DNA of 46,112 nucleotides. It comes from an uncultured Bacteroidales bacterium (GTDB taxonomy: Bacteria; Bacteroidota; Bacteroidia; Bacteroidales; UBA1715). Positions 35,021 through 43,147 of this stretch are shown here, one piece after another. The notes beneath the pieces were generated by a model. The model worked only from the letters and a program-made list of their open reading frames with translations. It was not told the DNA's origin and did no database searches. The stretch spans positions 1 through 46,112 of the forward strand of contig CALAUG010000051.1 in the NCBI GenBank assembly GCA_937892155.1. Direction: 5' to 3'. The position numbers and the translations under genes were made by a program. How positions within the stretch are numbered: the first letter of the stretch is position 1; every line of letters begins with the position of its first letter.

Positions 35021-35485
35021 TTCACCCAAATTGTTTGGTATATCCGCTGGTTTGTCAAGCAATTTCGGGTAATTAATTTTATCAGTAATTAAATAAGATA
35101 CCGGAAAATCTGACAGTAATTGCTTATAAAATGCGTATGCTTCCGCTTTTGTGCGGAAATCTCCTACTCTAATCTTGAAAAATGGCGGCTGATAAATTAA
35201 ATACGCACCAACATTGGGATATTTCGCTAAGAAGGAACTTCTCACGCTTTGAGCCTGCGCACGCGAATTCGATCCAGATGAATTATATATTTGTATTCTC
35301 CATCCCGATGTTTTTCCCGTATTAGCTTTATTGATGGCAATATGCGTATTGATTAACGACTCAATGCGTGGGTCCTGATTTATGATAACTTGCCCAGCCG
35401 ACGGAGAAACAGCCGGCAAACTATCCGTTTGTGCTTGTACGACAGCACATATTAAGCACGCTACTATGACCAATAACTTCTTCAT
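35000..35485 (-). CDS. Secreted SPOR-domain protein
   Basis: 161 residues. A signal peptide (MKKLLVIVACLICAVVQA) is followed by a short spacer and a SPOR domain at about 61-138 (WRIQIYNSSGSNSRAQAQSV, FKIRVGDFRTKAEAYAFYKQL). SPOR domains bind denuded peptidoglycan glycans, often at division sites. The start is supported by a -7 box whose spacing places transcription nearly at the ATG. Its end overlaps the AlbA_2 gene. Confidence 0.88.
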   Translation of the reverse strand: MKKLLVIVACLICAVVQAQTDSLPAVSPSAGQVIINQDPRIESLINTHIAINKANTGKTSGWRIQIYNSSGSNSRAQAQSVRSSFLAKYPNVGAYLIYQPPFFKIRVGDFRTKAEAYAFYKQLLSDFPVSYLITDKINYPKLLDKPADIPNNLGELMNDIH

Positions 35486-35490
35486 TGTTA

Positions 35491-35498
35491 CAAAATTA
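35491..35498 (-). promoter_or_regulatory. -7 box of the SPOR gene
   Basis: It reads TAATTTTG on the minus strand, an exact match ending 5 bp before the ATG, with TTTG at 35521-35524 as a possible -33 at 22-bp spacing. A transcript from here would be leaderless or nearly so. Confidence 0.55.
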
Positions 35499-35521
35499 GA
35501 AAAATTTAGAGAACGAAAAAC

Positions 35522-35553
35522 AAAAAAGGCAACAAATTCTTGTTGCCCTTTTT
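35522..35553 (-). terminator. Terminator of rimP-nusA-infB
   Basis: The stem GGCAACAA/TTGTTGCC (35528-35535 with 35540-35547) is flanked by A and T tracts, and TTTTTT follows on the minus strand. It lies 45 bp past the infB stop. Confidence 0.85.
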
Positions 35554-35597
35554 ACCATTTATTCTACTATCGAAATCAGACAAATCCTGCCGTTTCC

Positions 35598-38474
35598 TTA
35601 TAGTTTTCTTTGAACTTCTTTTTCTTCAAATGCTTCTATAATGTCGCCTTCTTGAATATCGTTGTAGTTGTTGATACTTAAACCACATTCAAAGCCTTTT
35701 GTCATTTCTTTCACATCGTCTTTCACTTTACGTAAAGATGAAAGTTCGCCTGTGAAAATCACAATACCATCGCGGATTACGCGTACTTTTGAAGAACGTG
35801 TAATTTTCCCATCGGTAACATAACATCCTGCAACAGTTCCAACCTTAGAAATTTTGAATACCTGACGGACTTCGCAACTACCAATGACTTCTTCCTTAAT
35901 TTCAGGAGAAAGCATACCACTCATTGCGTCCTTTACCTCGTTGATTGCATCGTAGATAATAGAGTACAAACGAATATCTATACCCAATTTTTCAGCCATT
36001 CTACGAGCATCAGCAGACGGACGTACTTGGAAGCCGACAATAATTGCCTTAGATGCGGATGCCAACAGAACATCAGACTCTGAAATCTGTCCAACACCCT
36101 TATGTTTAATGACGATTTCTATTTCTTCGGTAGAAAGTTTCAACAACGAATCAGACAAAGCTTCAATAGAACCACCTACATCACCTTTGATGATCAAATT
36201 CAATTCCTGAACATTTCCAATCTTAATCTTACGAGCAATGTCTTCCAAAGTTTCCGGTTTCATTGCACGAAGTTCCTGTTCGCGTTGCAGACGTTCGCGC
36301 TTACTTGCAATTTCACGTGCTTCGCGTTCTGATTCCATTACGTGAATCTTGTCACCTGCTTGCGGCGCACCGTCAAGACCAAGAATCATGACTGGTGTTG
36401 ATGGCCCAGCTTCTTCAATTCTTTGCTCACGTTCGTTGAACATAGCTTTGATTTTTCCGGCATGCATACCGGCAAGAATAACATCACCCACACGAAGCGT
36501 TCCCGAACTAATTAAGACATTCGTTGTATAACCACGTCCCTTGTCAAGTTTTGATTCAATAACAGTTCCTTGTGCAGGTTTATTTGGATTAGCCTTCAGT
36601 TCAAGCATATCTGCTTCAAGAAGAACTTTCTCCATCAATAAATCGACATTCTTACCAAATTTGGCAGCTATTTCCTGTGACTGGTATTTACCACCCCATT
36701 CCTCAACCAAATAGTTCATATTGGCAAGTTGTTCTCGAACCTTATCAGGATTTGCCCCCGGTTTATCAATTTTATTGATTGCGAAAATAATAGGAACACC
36801 AGCGGCAGCAGCGTGATTAATAGCTTCAACGGTTTGAGGCATTACTTGGTCATCGGCAGCAACAACAATAATTGCAATATCGGTAACCTGAGCACCACGG
36901 GCACGCATAGCCGTAAATGCTTCGTGACCTGGAGTATCGAGGAATGTAATTTTTCGTCCATTTGACAAAGTAACATTATACGCACCAATATGTTGAGTAA
37001 TACCACCTGCTTCACCAGCTATCACATTTGATTTACGAATATAGTCGAGCAACGATGTTTTACCATGATCAACGTGTCCCATAACCGTCACAATTGGAGG
37101 ACGAGGAAGTAAATCTTCCGGTTTATCTTCAACCTCTTCGATTGATTCTTGAGCATCGGCGCTTACAAACTGAACCTCGTACCCGAAATTTTCAGCAATC
37201 ATTTGAATAGTATCAGCTTCCAAACGCTGATTTAACGAAACCATTAAACCAATTTCAAAACAAGCTTTGATAATATCCATTGCAGGGATATTCATCATAG
37301 CAGAAAGGTCATTGGCAGAAACAACATCGGTAACTTTCAAGATTTTTTCCTGTTCCTGTTGCTCTAATTCCGCCATTTCTATTTCCTGGCGAATTTCCTC
37401 ACGTTTATCACGACGGTATTTAGAAGACTTCGTTTTCTTTCCTACTTCCAATTTTGACATTGTGTCGCGGTAACTTTTGTCAACTTCTTCTTCGCTAACC
37501 TCATCGCGATATGCCTGACCTTTTTTACCGTATTTGTTGTTTTTACGGTCGAATTTATCTGGTTTTGTGAATTCCTTTGCCTCACGTGAATCTATATCAA
37601 CCCTTCCGCCTTTTATACGTTCACGTTTTTTTCTTTTGCCTTTGTCTTGGCGTGAATCGTCTTCTTCAGATGTTTTCAAATCAACTTGACCAACAATTTT
37701 TGGACCAGCAGAAACTGGTATTTCAGTTCTATAAATTTCTGCTTCCTTCTTCGATGGTTCGTGCTGTTGCTTTTTATCCACCTTTTTCTGGGGAACATCC
37801 TGTTTTGGCTGTTGCTGACGCATTTTTTCCTTGCGTTCTTGTTCCCTCTCCTTTGGAGATTTTTTGTCAGGACGCATTTTCTGATTGATTGTGGACAAAT
37901 CAATTTTGCCGACGACCTTCACATTGTTTTCGGTTTTAGCAGTTGACGGGCTGTAAATTTGTTCCTCAACAACTTCTTCAGTTGCAGGCTCCACAACAGA
38001 CTCTTCAGCCACTTCTGCAACAATTGGTTCCTCTACTGCAGGTTTTAGTTCTTCAACCTCAACTTTGTCTTCAGGTACAAGAGTTTCTGGTTCCTCAACA
38101 ACCTTTGGTTTTGATTTACTTACTGGACGATTTTTTTCGTCAAGATTCAATTTCCCAACAACTTTTGGTTTTGCAATTTCATCTACAGAAGTTTCTATGA
38201 AATCATCCTTTTGTGGTTCCTTCACTGTTTGAACTTCCTCAACAGGAAGCGAAACAGTCTCTTTTGTTTCACGTGTATGAATCAAATCAACTTTAGTAGC
38301 TGCTTTCTTATCAGATGCTCCGTCAGAAAATTCTCCTAAAAGCAATTCATACATTTCATCTGTAATTTTTGCAGATGGATTATTTTCAATTTGGAAATTA
38401 TTGCTCTTCAGGAATTCGACAATTCTGTCCATTCCTGTATTTAATTCTTGTGATACCTTTCCTAATCTTGCCAT
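35598..38474 (-). CDS. infB: Translation initiation factor IF-2
   Basis: 958 residues from the ATG at 38474. The longer frame start at 38528 would overlap nusA; MARLGKVSQELNTGMDRIVEFL is the usual IF-2 N-terminal domain, so I chose the shorter form. A long charged linker (about 60-400, rich in Glu, Lys and Val) precedes the GTPase domain, with G1 GHVDHGKTS at 466, DTPGHEAF and NKIDKPGA. Domains II, III and IV follow to the end. IF-2 places initiator tRNA on the 30S subunit. It is last in rimP-nusA-infB. Confidence 0.96.
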   Translation of the reverse strand: MARLGKVSQELNTGMDRIVEFLKSNNFQIENNPSAKITDEMYELLLGEFSDGASDKKAATKVDLIHTRETKETVSLPVEEVQTVKEPQKDDFIETSVDEIAKPKVVGKLNLDEKNRPVSKSKPKVVEEPETLVPEDKVEVEELKPAVEEPIVAEVAEESVVEPATEEVVEEQIYSPSTAKTENNVKVVGKIDLSTINQKMRPDKKSPKEREQERKEKMRQQQPKQDVPQKKVDKKQQHEPSKKEAEIYRTEIPVSAGPKIVGQVDLKTSEEDDSRQDKGKRKKRERIKGGRVDIDSREAKEFTKPDKFDRKNNKYGKKGQAYRDEVSEEEVDKSYRDTMSKLEVGKKTKSSKYRRDKREEIRQEIEMAELEQQEQEKILKVTDVVSANDLSAMMNIPAMDIIKACFEIGLMVSLNQRLEADTIQMIAENFGYEVQFVSADAQESIEEVEDKPEDLLPRPPIVTVMGHVDHGKTSLLDYIRKSNVIAGEAGGITQHIGAYNVTLSNGRKITFLDTPGHEAFTAMRARGAQVTDIAIIVVAADDQVMPQTVEAINHAAAAGVPIIFAINKIDKPGANPDKVREQLANMNYLVEEWGGKYQSQEIAAKFGKNVDLLMEKVLLEADMLELKANPNKPAQGTVIESKLDKGRGYTTNVLISSGTLRVGDVILAGMHAGKIKAMFNEREQRIEEAGPSTPVMILGLDGAPQAGDKIHVMESEREAREIASKRERLQREQELRAMKPETLEDIARKIKIGNVQELNLIIKGDVGGSIEALSDSLLKLSTEEIEIVIKHKGVGQISESDVLLASASKAIIVGFQVRPSADARRMAEKLGIDIRLYSIIYDAINEVKDAMSGMLSPEIKEEVIGSCEVRQVFKISKVGTVAGCYVTDGKITRSSKVRVIRDGIVIFTGELSSLRKVKDDVKEMTKGFECGLSINNYNDIQEGDIIEAFEEKEVQRKL

Positions 38475-38517
38475 ATTAATTGCTTTTCGTTTATACTTTG
38501 TTGCTGTATTGATTTTG

Positions 38518-39780
38518 TTAATCTTCAAATTCTTCTTTTAGGATTCTCAAAACATCATCAATTGTTTCTTCTTCCAAATCAACACGACGCAACAATTCTT
38601 CTCTGCCTAATCGTAAGACACTCTTCGCAGTATCGCAACCTACTTTCTGGAATTCTTTAATAACCCATTCATCAATTTCGTCATTGAATTCTTCAAGATC
38701 AACGTCTTCCTCCTGTTCCATATTGTCACGATATACTTCTATGTCATAGCCTGTAAGTTGAATAGCCAATTTAATATTTGCGCCACCCTTACCAATTGCT
38801 AAAGACACTTGATCTGGCTGCATAAATACTTCTGCTTTCTTCTTTGCCTCGTTAATTGTAATAGAAGATATTTTTGCAGGATTCAAAGCACGTTGGATAT
38901 ACAATTGAGGATTAGTTGTAAAATTGATTACATCGATATTTTCATTCTTCAATTCACGCACAATACCGTGGATACGAGAACCTTTCATACCAACGCAGGC
39001 TCCTACTGGGTCAATTCTGTCATCGTAAGATTCAACAGCTACTTTAGCTTTCTCACCAGGAATACGTACAATTTTTTTGATAGTAATTAATCCATCAAAA
39101 ATTTCTGGAACTTCAAATTCAAACAAACGTTGTAAGAAATAAGGAGATGTACGAGAAATTGTTACGATTGGGTTTCCATTAACCATTTCTACTTTAGCAA
39201 CAACACCTCTTACTGTGTCACCCTTACGGAAAAAGTCTGAAGGAATTTGCTCAGATTTAGGCAAATGCAATTCATTTCTTTCGTCATCAAGAATTAAAAT
39301 TTCTTTTTTCCATACCTGGGAAACTTCACCACTAATGATTTCACCAATTTGGTCTTTATATTTCATATAGATGTTGTTCTTTTCCAAATCCATAATTCTT
39401 GATATCAAGTTTTGACGGATTGAAAGAACTTCGCGGCGTCCAAAATCTTCAATATTGATTTTTTCTGTCACATCTTCACCTACCTCATAATCTGCATCGA
39501 TTTTCTGTGCTTCGGAAAGCGGAATTTGACTCAACGTGTCTTCAACTTCTGCATCGGCAACTACTTCGCGATTGTGCCAAATTTCAAAGTCACCTTTATC
39601 AATGTTGATAGTGATATTGAAACTTTTTGCAATAGCTTCGTCATCTTCAACATTAAATTTACGTTTTAATAAATTACTTAACACTTCTTCAAGAATCTTA
39701 ACCATCGTAGGACGGTTGATATTCTTATCTACTTTAAATTCTGAAAAAGCCTCAGCCAAATTTTGATGTTCTACTTTCAT
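38518..39780 (-). CDS. nusA: Transcription termination/antitermination factor NusA
   Basis: 420 residues. The N-terminal RNA-polymerase-binding domain runs to about 130, then an S1 domain (GEIISGEVSQVWKKEIL), KH1 (IDPVGACVGMKGSRIHGI) and KH2 (SLAIGKGGANIKLAIQLTGYDI, near 330), and a short acidic tail. It controls pausing and termination. It lies 29 bp after rimP and 43 bp before infB, the conserved order. NusA is a candidate regulator of its own operon's leader hairpin. Confidence 0.96.
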   Translation of the reverse strand: MKVEHQNLAEAFSEFKVDKNINRPTMVKILEEVLSNLLKRKFNVEDDEAIAKSFNITINIDKGDFEIWHNREVVADAEVEDTLSQIPLSEAQKIDADYEVGEDVTEKINIEDFGRREVLSIRQNLISRIMDLEKNNIYMKYKDQIGEIISGEVSQVWKKEILILDDERNELHLPKSEQIPSDFFRKGDTVRGVVAKVEMVNGNPIVTISRTSPYFLQRLFEFEVPEIFDGLITIKKIVRIPGEKAKVAVESYDDRIDPVGACVGMKGSRIHGIVRELKNENIDVINFTTNPQLYIQRALNPAKISSITINEAKKKAEVFMQPDQVSLAIGKGGANIKLAIQLTGYDIEVYRDNMEQEEDVDLEEFNDEIDEWVIKEFQKVGCDTAKSVLRLGREELLRRVDLEEETIDDVLRILKEEFED

Positions 39781-39809
39781 CGCTTTAAATTGTTACTTTA
39801 ACGAATAGT

Positions 39810-40289
39810 TTATATTATTTTGTTTTTTAGCATTATAACACATTCTGTTTTTTGAATGTCGGCAAATGAAATTTCTGTTTCAAATTCCATTTCTTTTTTC
39901 TTATTTTTGGGTGGAACCTTTACAACATCCTTATGCTTTACCACCACCGATTGTTCTGTAACCGACTGTAATACGCCCTGATATTTCCGTGCTGCAGTTG
40001 TTACAGTAACCATTTTGCCAATGTTCTTAATGTATTGACGAAATACTTTAAATGGCTCGGACAAACTCACTGATTGAACGGTCAATTCGTAGTCTTCAAC
40101 ATTCCTATCCAAATTACCTTCTATAAAGTTACTCAAATCAACACACCTATCAATGTCCACAGAATTATCTGCATCCACTTCCACAACGATAGTATTTGTC
40201 GCAGAAACCGAAACAGAAACTAAAAACATATCGGTTCCTTCAACAAATTTTTCTACGAGTTCCTCTATTTTACCTTTTTCTATAACCAT
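39810..40289 (-). CDS. rimP: Ribosome maturation factor RimP
   Basis: 159 residues, usual length. It helps assemble the 30S subunit. The N-terminal alpha/beta domain (DADNSVDIDRCVDLSNFIEG, YELTVQSVSLSEPF) and the C-terminal SH3-like domain (GKMVTVTTAARKYQGVLQSV) are clear. It is the first gene of rimP-nusA-infB and begins 9 bp after the T-run of a terminator-like hairpin in its leader. Confidence 0.92.
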   Translation of the reverse strand: MVIEKGKIEELVEKFVEGTDMFLVSVSVSATNTIVVEVDADNSVDIDRCVDLSNFIEGNLDRNVEDYELTVQSVSLSEPFKVFRQYIKNIGKMVTVTTAARKYQGVLQSVTEQSVVVKHKDVVKVPPKNKKKEMEFETEISFADIQKTECVIMLKNKII

Positions 40290-40298
40290 TTTATCAGC

Positions 40299-40327
40299 AA
40301 AAAAAGAGGGGACTTGTGCGTCCCCTC
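40299..40327 (-). terminator. Terminator-like hairpin in the rimP-nusA-infB leader (candidate attenuator)
   Basis: Perfect 8-bp stem GAGGGGAC/GTCCCCTC (40306-40313 with 40320-40327) and a 6-base loop. On the minus strand it is followed by seven Ts (40305-40299), and rimP begins 9 bp later. The neighbour on the other side is divergent, so no upstream minus-strand gene needs this terminator. With the promoter box at 40354-40361 it lies inside the rimP leader, as an attenuator would. Confidence 0.75.
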
Positions 40328-40353
40328 AATTCGTTTTCCTTAAAATTGCATGG

Positions 40354-40361
40354 CAAATATA
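40354..40361 (-). promoter_or_regulatory. -7 box of rimP-nusA-infB
   Basis: It reads TATATTTG on the minus strand. A TTTG on that strand (40379-40382) sits 17 bp upstream, slightly short of the usual -33 spacing. The implied leader is about 60 bases. Confidence 0.65.
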
Positions 40362-40407
40362 AGTATTTTTCGTTAAAACAAAAGTTTTTGTCGCATTTTG
40401 TTTATTT

Positions 40408-40415
40408 TAGTCTTG
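40408..40415 (+). promoter_or_regulatory. Weak -7 box of the TlpA-like gene
   Basis: TAGTCTTG differs from TAnnTTTG at one base. A TTTG at 40387-40390 lies 17 bp upstream. The near-palindrome CAAAAGTTTTTG at 40379-40390 could serve as -33 for both this and the divergent rimP promoter. Confidence 0.35.
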
Positions 40416-40434
40416 CATTTCAAAACTGGTGACT

Positions 40435-41802
40435 ATGAGATTTCTTAACACAGTTGTTTTATTTTTCCTCTCACTTGGCTTATACGCACAAGAATATACC
40501 GTCTCTTTAGCAATCAACGGATTCGGTGGACAGACAACATATCTTACTAAAGTTGAAGGAGATTTATCCATTCTCATTGACACATTGACGTCAGATTCAT
40601 ACGGATTATTTAAGGTCAACTTTAGTGACGAAGATGAAACTGGTTTCTATAAATTTATATTTCCTCAACTGAATAGTGCTGAAGTTCCTTTTATTTTTAA
40701 CAAAGAAAATGTGGCACTCTCGACGGAAGTGGTAAATCCAAGCGGCTATATTCAAGTAATGTCCTCAAAGGAGAACGATCTGTATTATCAATTTCTGCAG
40801 AAAAACGCAATTTTGAAAAATCAGGCCGATTTACTAGAAATGATATATGAAAATTATGTCGGTGACGAATTTCGTTCGCAGGCTGAAGCCGAATACACTA
40901 GAATCATCCAAAAATATTACGCAGACATTTCTGATTTCCAAAAACGCGGGAAAGGCACATACGCCTGGAAGGTTATTAAATCATCTGCGACTCAATTGCC
41001 GCCAATGCTCGTCGCACAATCAGAAAAAAATCTATTCCTTAAATCTCATTATTTTGACAATGTTGATTTTACCGACACAACGTTAATCAATTCCAGCGTG
41101 TTCAACAACGCCGCTATACAATATCTCTCCATTTATACGTCGCAAATACAGCAGGCAAACAAAAACAATATTTTCATGGCTGCGGTTGACACAATTTTAG
41201 AGAAAACGTCTGTGAATGAGACCATCAATGACTTTATGGTCGATTATTTACTTGGCGGATTTGAATCAATGGGAGCGACAGAAATAGTTTCATACATTTC
41301 TCAAAAATATATTACAGAACATACCTGTGGCAGCGACAACAAGCTTACAACCTTACAAAGGAAAGCATACAGCAATCAGGAGTTGGCTGTAGGGAAAAAC
41401 GCACCTCTGGAACAATTAAACATTATGAACTACAAAAAAGAGATTAACTACGAAAACGAAAATGTAGTCATAGTGTTTTGGGCAACCTGGTGCAGTCACT
41501 GCAGAGAGACCATTCCAAACATCGCAGACCATTACGCATCAATCATCAAGCCTAAATACAAACTTGTTACTATATCTTTGGATTCTACGACCAATGAATG
41601 GGAACGATTTATTGCATTACATCCAAGTCTTGAAAAATGCAAGAATTTCATAGATACAGACGGATGGGACGGGAAAATTGCAGAAACATATTATGTCTAT
41701 GCTACTCCTACCATTTTCATGCTGCAAAAGGGGAAAATAGTCGCAAAACCAATAGACTTCGATGAATTTTTAGAAGCCTTAAAACGGCAGAAATGGGAAT
41801 AA
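40435..41802 (+). CDS. TlpA-family thiol-disulphide oxidoreductase
   Basis: 455 residues from the ATG at 40435; a GTG two codons upstream is a less likely start. A signal peptide (MRFLNTVVLFFLSLGLYA) leads to an N-terminal region of about 300 residues (DUF4369-like in layout). The C-terminal thioredoxin domain has WATWC353SHC356RETIPN and the cis-proline TPTIFML, so it should reduce or isomerise disulphides in the envelope. The following VanZ-like gene overlaps its end by 10 bp. Confidence 0.9.
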   Translation: MRFLNTVVLFFLSLGLYAQEYTVSLAINGFGGQTTYLTKVEGDLSILIDTLTSDSYGLFKVNFSDEDETGFYKFIFPQLNSAEVPFIFNKENVALSTEVVNPSGYIQVMSSKENDLYYQFLQKNAILKNQADLLEMIYENYVGDEFRSQAEAEYTRIIQKYYADISDFQKRGKGTYAWKVIKSSATQLPPMLVAQSEKNLFLKSHYFDNVDFTDTTLINSSVFNNAAIQYLSIYTSQIQQANKNNIFMAAVDTILEKTSVNETINDFMVDYLLGGFESMGATEIVSYISQKYITEHTCGSDNKLTTLQRKAYSNQELAVGKNAPLEQLNIMNYKKEINYENENVVIVFWATWCSHCRETIPNIADHYASIIKPKYKLVTISLDSTTNEWERFIALHPSLEKCKNFIDTDGWDGKIAETYYVYATPTIFMLQKGKIVAKPIDFDEFLEALKRQKWE

Positions 41803-42170
41803 AAATTATCAAATTTATACCATCAATTATTTGGGGTGCATTGATTCTGGTTGCGAGTTTTATGCCCTCTCACCATATTCGTGACAGCTGGTTCTTGTTT
41901 GAGAACGAAGACAAAGTTATTCACGCCTGTATGTACTTCGGCCTAGCCATATTGCTTTTACAAAACAGCAGGCACTTTGTAACATACACCATTCGATATA
42001 TATTAATACTGACTCTCTGCGTCGCCGCATTTGGCGGTTTAATAGAGATATTACAACCAATTCTCAGCACCAGAACCGCAGATTTCAACGACTTTGTAGC
42101 AAACAGTTGCGGGGCAATTATTGCAGCATTATTATTTTATTATTGCCTAAAAAGAAGAGAGAAAATTTAA
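41793..42170 (+). CDS. VanZ-like family membrane protein
   Basis: 125 residues with about four hydrophobic segments. The VanZ-like signatures DKVIHACMYFGLAILLL, GGLIEILQP, R-T-ADFNDFVANSCGA and a basic C-terminus are visible. Function is unknown for most members; VanZ itself was linked to teicoplanin resistance, which should not be assumed here. It overlaps the TlpA-like gene by 10 bp, suggesting coupling, and its stop overlaps the convergent aroC by 4 bp. Confidence 0.85.
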   Translation: MGIKIIKFIPSIIWGALILVASFMPSHHIRDSWFLFENEDKVIHACMYFGLAILLLQNSRHFVTYTIRYILILTLCVAAFGGLIEILQPILSTRTADFNDFVANSCGAIIAALLFYYCLKRREKI

Positions 42171-43144
42171 TATTTTCTTGAACGTAAGATAAAATCAGCC
42201 AATACTATAGCCGTTGCACATTCAACAATTACTGGAACTCGTAAAGCAATACAAGCATCATGACGGCCGTGTATTTGCAAAGGTTCTATCGCATTATTTT
42301 CAAAGTTAAAAGACTGTTGTTCCATGGAAATACTTGCCGTTGGTTTAACTGCAACTTTAAAAGTTATGTCGTTTCCATTTGATATACCGCCATTTATACC
42401 ACCAGCGTTATTAGTTTTCGTCGTCCCATCTTCAGCAATTATCATATCGTTGCATTCACTTCCCCGCATAGTTGCAGCTTGGATTCCACAACCAAATTCG
42501 ATACTTTTTATTGCCGGTATAGAAAAGACAATGTGTGCAATATTTGATTCTATTGAATCAAAAAACGGTTCTCCAAGGCCAACAGGAACATTTGTGCAAC
42601 GACACTGAACCATTCCGCCAATAGAATCGTTTTCTGCCATCACTTTACGGACACATGCATCTATATCCTTTTGCCCGCCAACTTCTGTCAATGTTGCCTG
42701 TATATCAACGGGGCGAATGATTTTTTTTGCAATAACGCCAGCAGCGACAAGCCCCAATGTAATTCTGCCTGAAAAATGACCACCACCACGAGGATCATTA
42801 AAACCATTGTACTTCACTTTGCCAGTGAAATCGGCGTGACCTGGACGAGGATGATTCTGCAAATTAGCATAGTCGCCAGATTTGGTATTGGTATTATCAA
42901 AAAGAATAGTTATCGGCGTTCCTGCTGTTTTGCCATTATACACACCACTCACAATATGTGGCAAATCGGCTTCTATTCTCGGTGTAGTTCCCACATTACC
43001 AGAACGACGACGCTGCAAATCTACCAAGAAATCATTTTCACACAATTCAATGCCTGCAGGGCAACCATCAACCACAACGCCAATTTGAGGACCATGACTT
43101 TCGCCAAAAATCTCAACTCTAAATATTTCACCAAAACTATTCAT
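42167..43144 (-). CDS. aroC: Chorismate synthase
   Basis: 325 residues, somewhat short for the family (commonly about 350-400). It converts EPSP to chorismate using reduced FMN. Signatures are GESHGPQIGVVVDGCPAG near the N-terminus, LQRRRSG, RPGHADFTGKVKYNGF, DPRGGGHFSGRITLG, GGINGGISNGNDI and GRHDACIALRVPVIVE. The usual C-terminal extension is trimmed. It starts 3 bp after the deacetylase-like gene's stop. The preceding enzymes (aroE-aroK and aroA) are about 15 kb away on the other strand. Confidence 0.95.
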   Translation of the reverse strand: MNSFGEIFRVEIFGESHGPQIGVVVDGCPAGIELCENDFLVDLQRRRSGNVGTTPRIEADLPHIVSGVYNGKTAGTPITILFDNTNTKSGDYANLQNHPRPGHADFTGKVKYNGFNDPRGGGHFSGRITLGLVAAGVIAKKIIRPVDIQATLTEVGGQKDIDACVRKVMAENDSIGGMVQCRCTNVPVGLGEPFFDSIESNIAHIVFSIPAIKSIEFGCGIQAATMRGSECNDMIIAEDGTTKTNNAGGINGGISNGNDITFKVAVKPTASISMEQQSFNFENNAIEPLQIHGRHDACIALRVPVIVECATAIVLADFILRSRKY

Positions 43145-43147
43145 ACA

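Noticed and set aside
38475..38528. Longer start for infB (MKINKINTATKY...)
   Set aside because: It overlaps nusA and precedes the conserved IF-2 N-terminal domain, which begins at MARLGKV.
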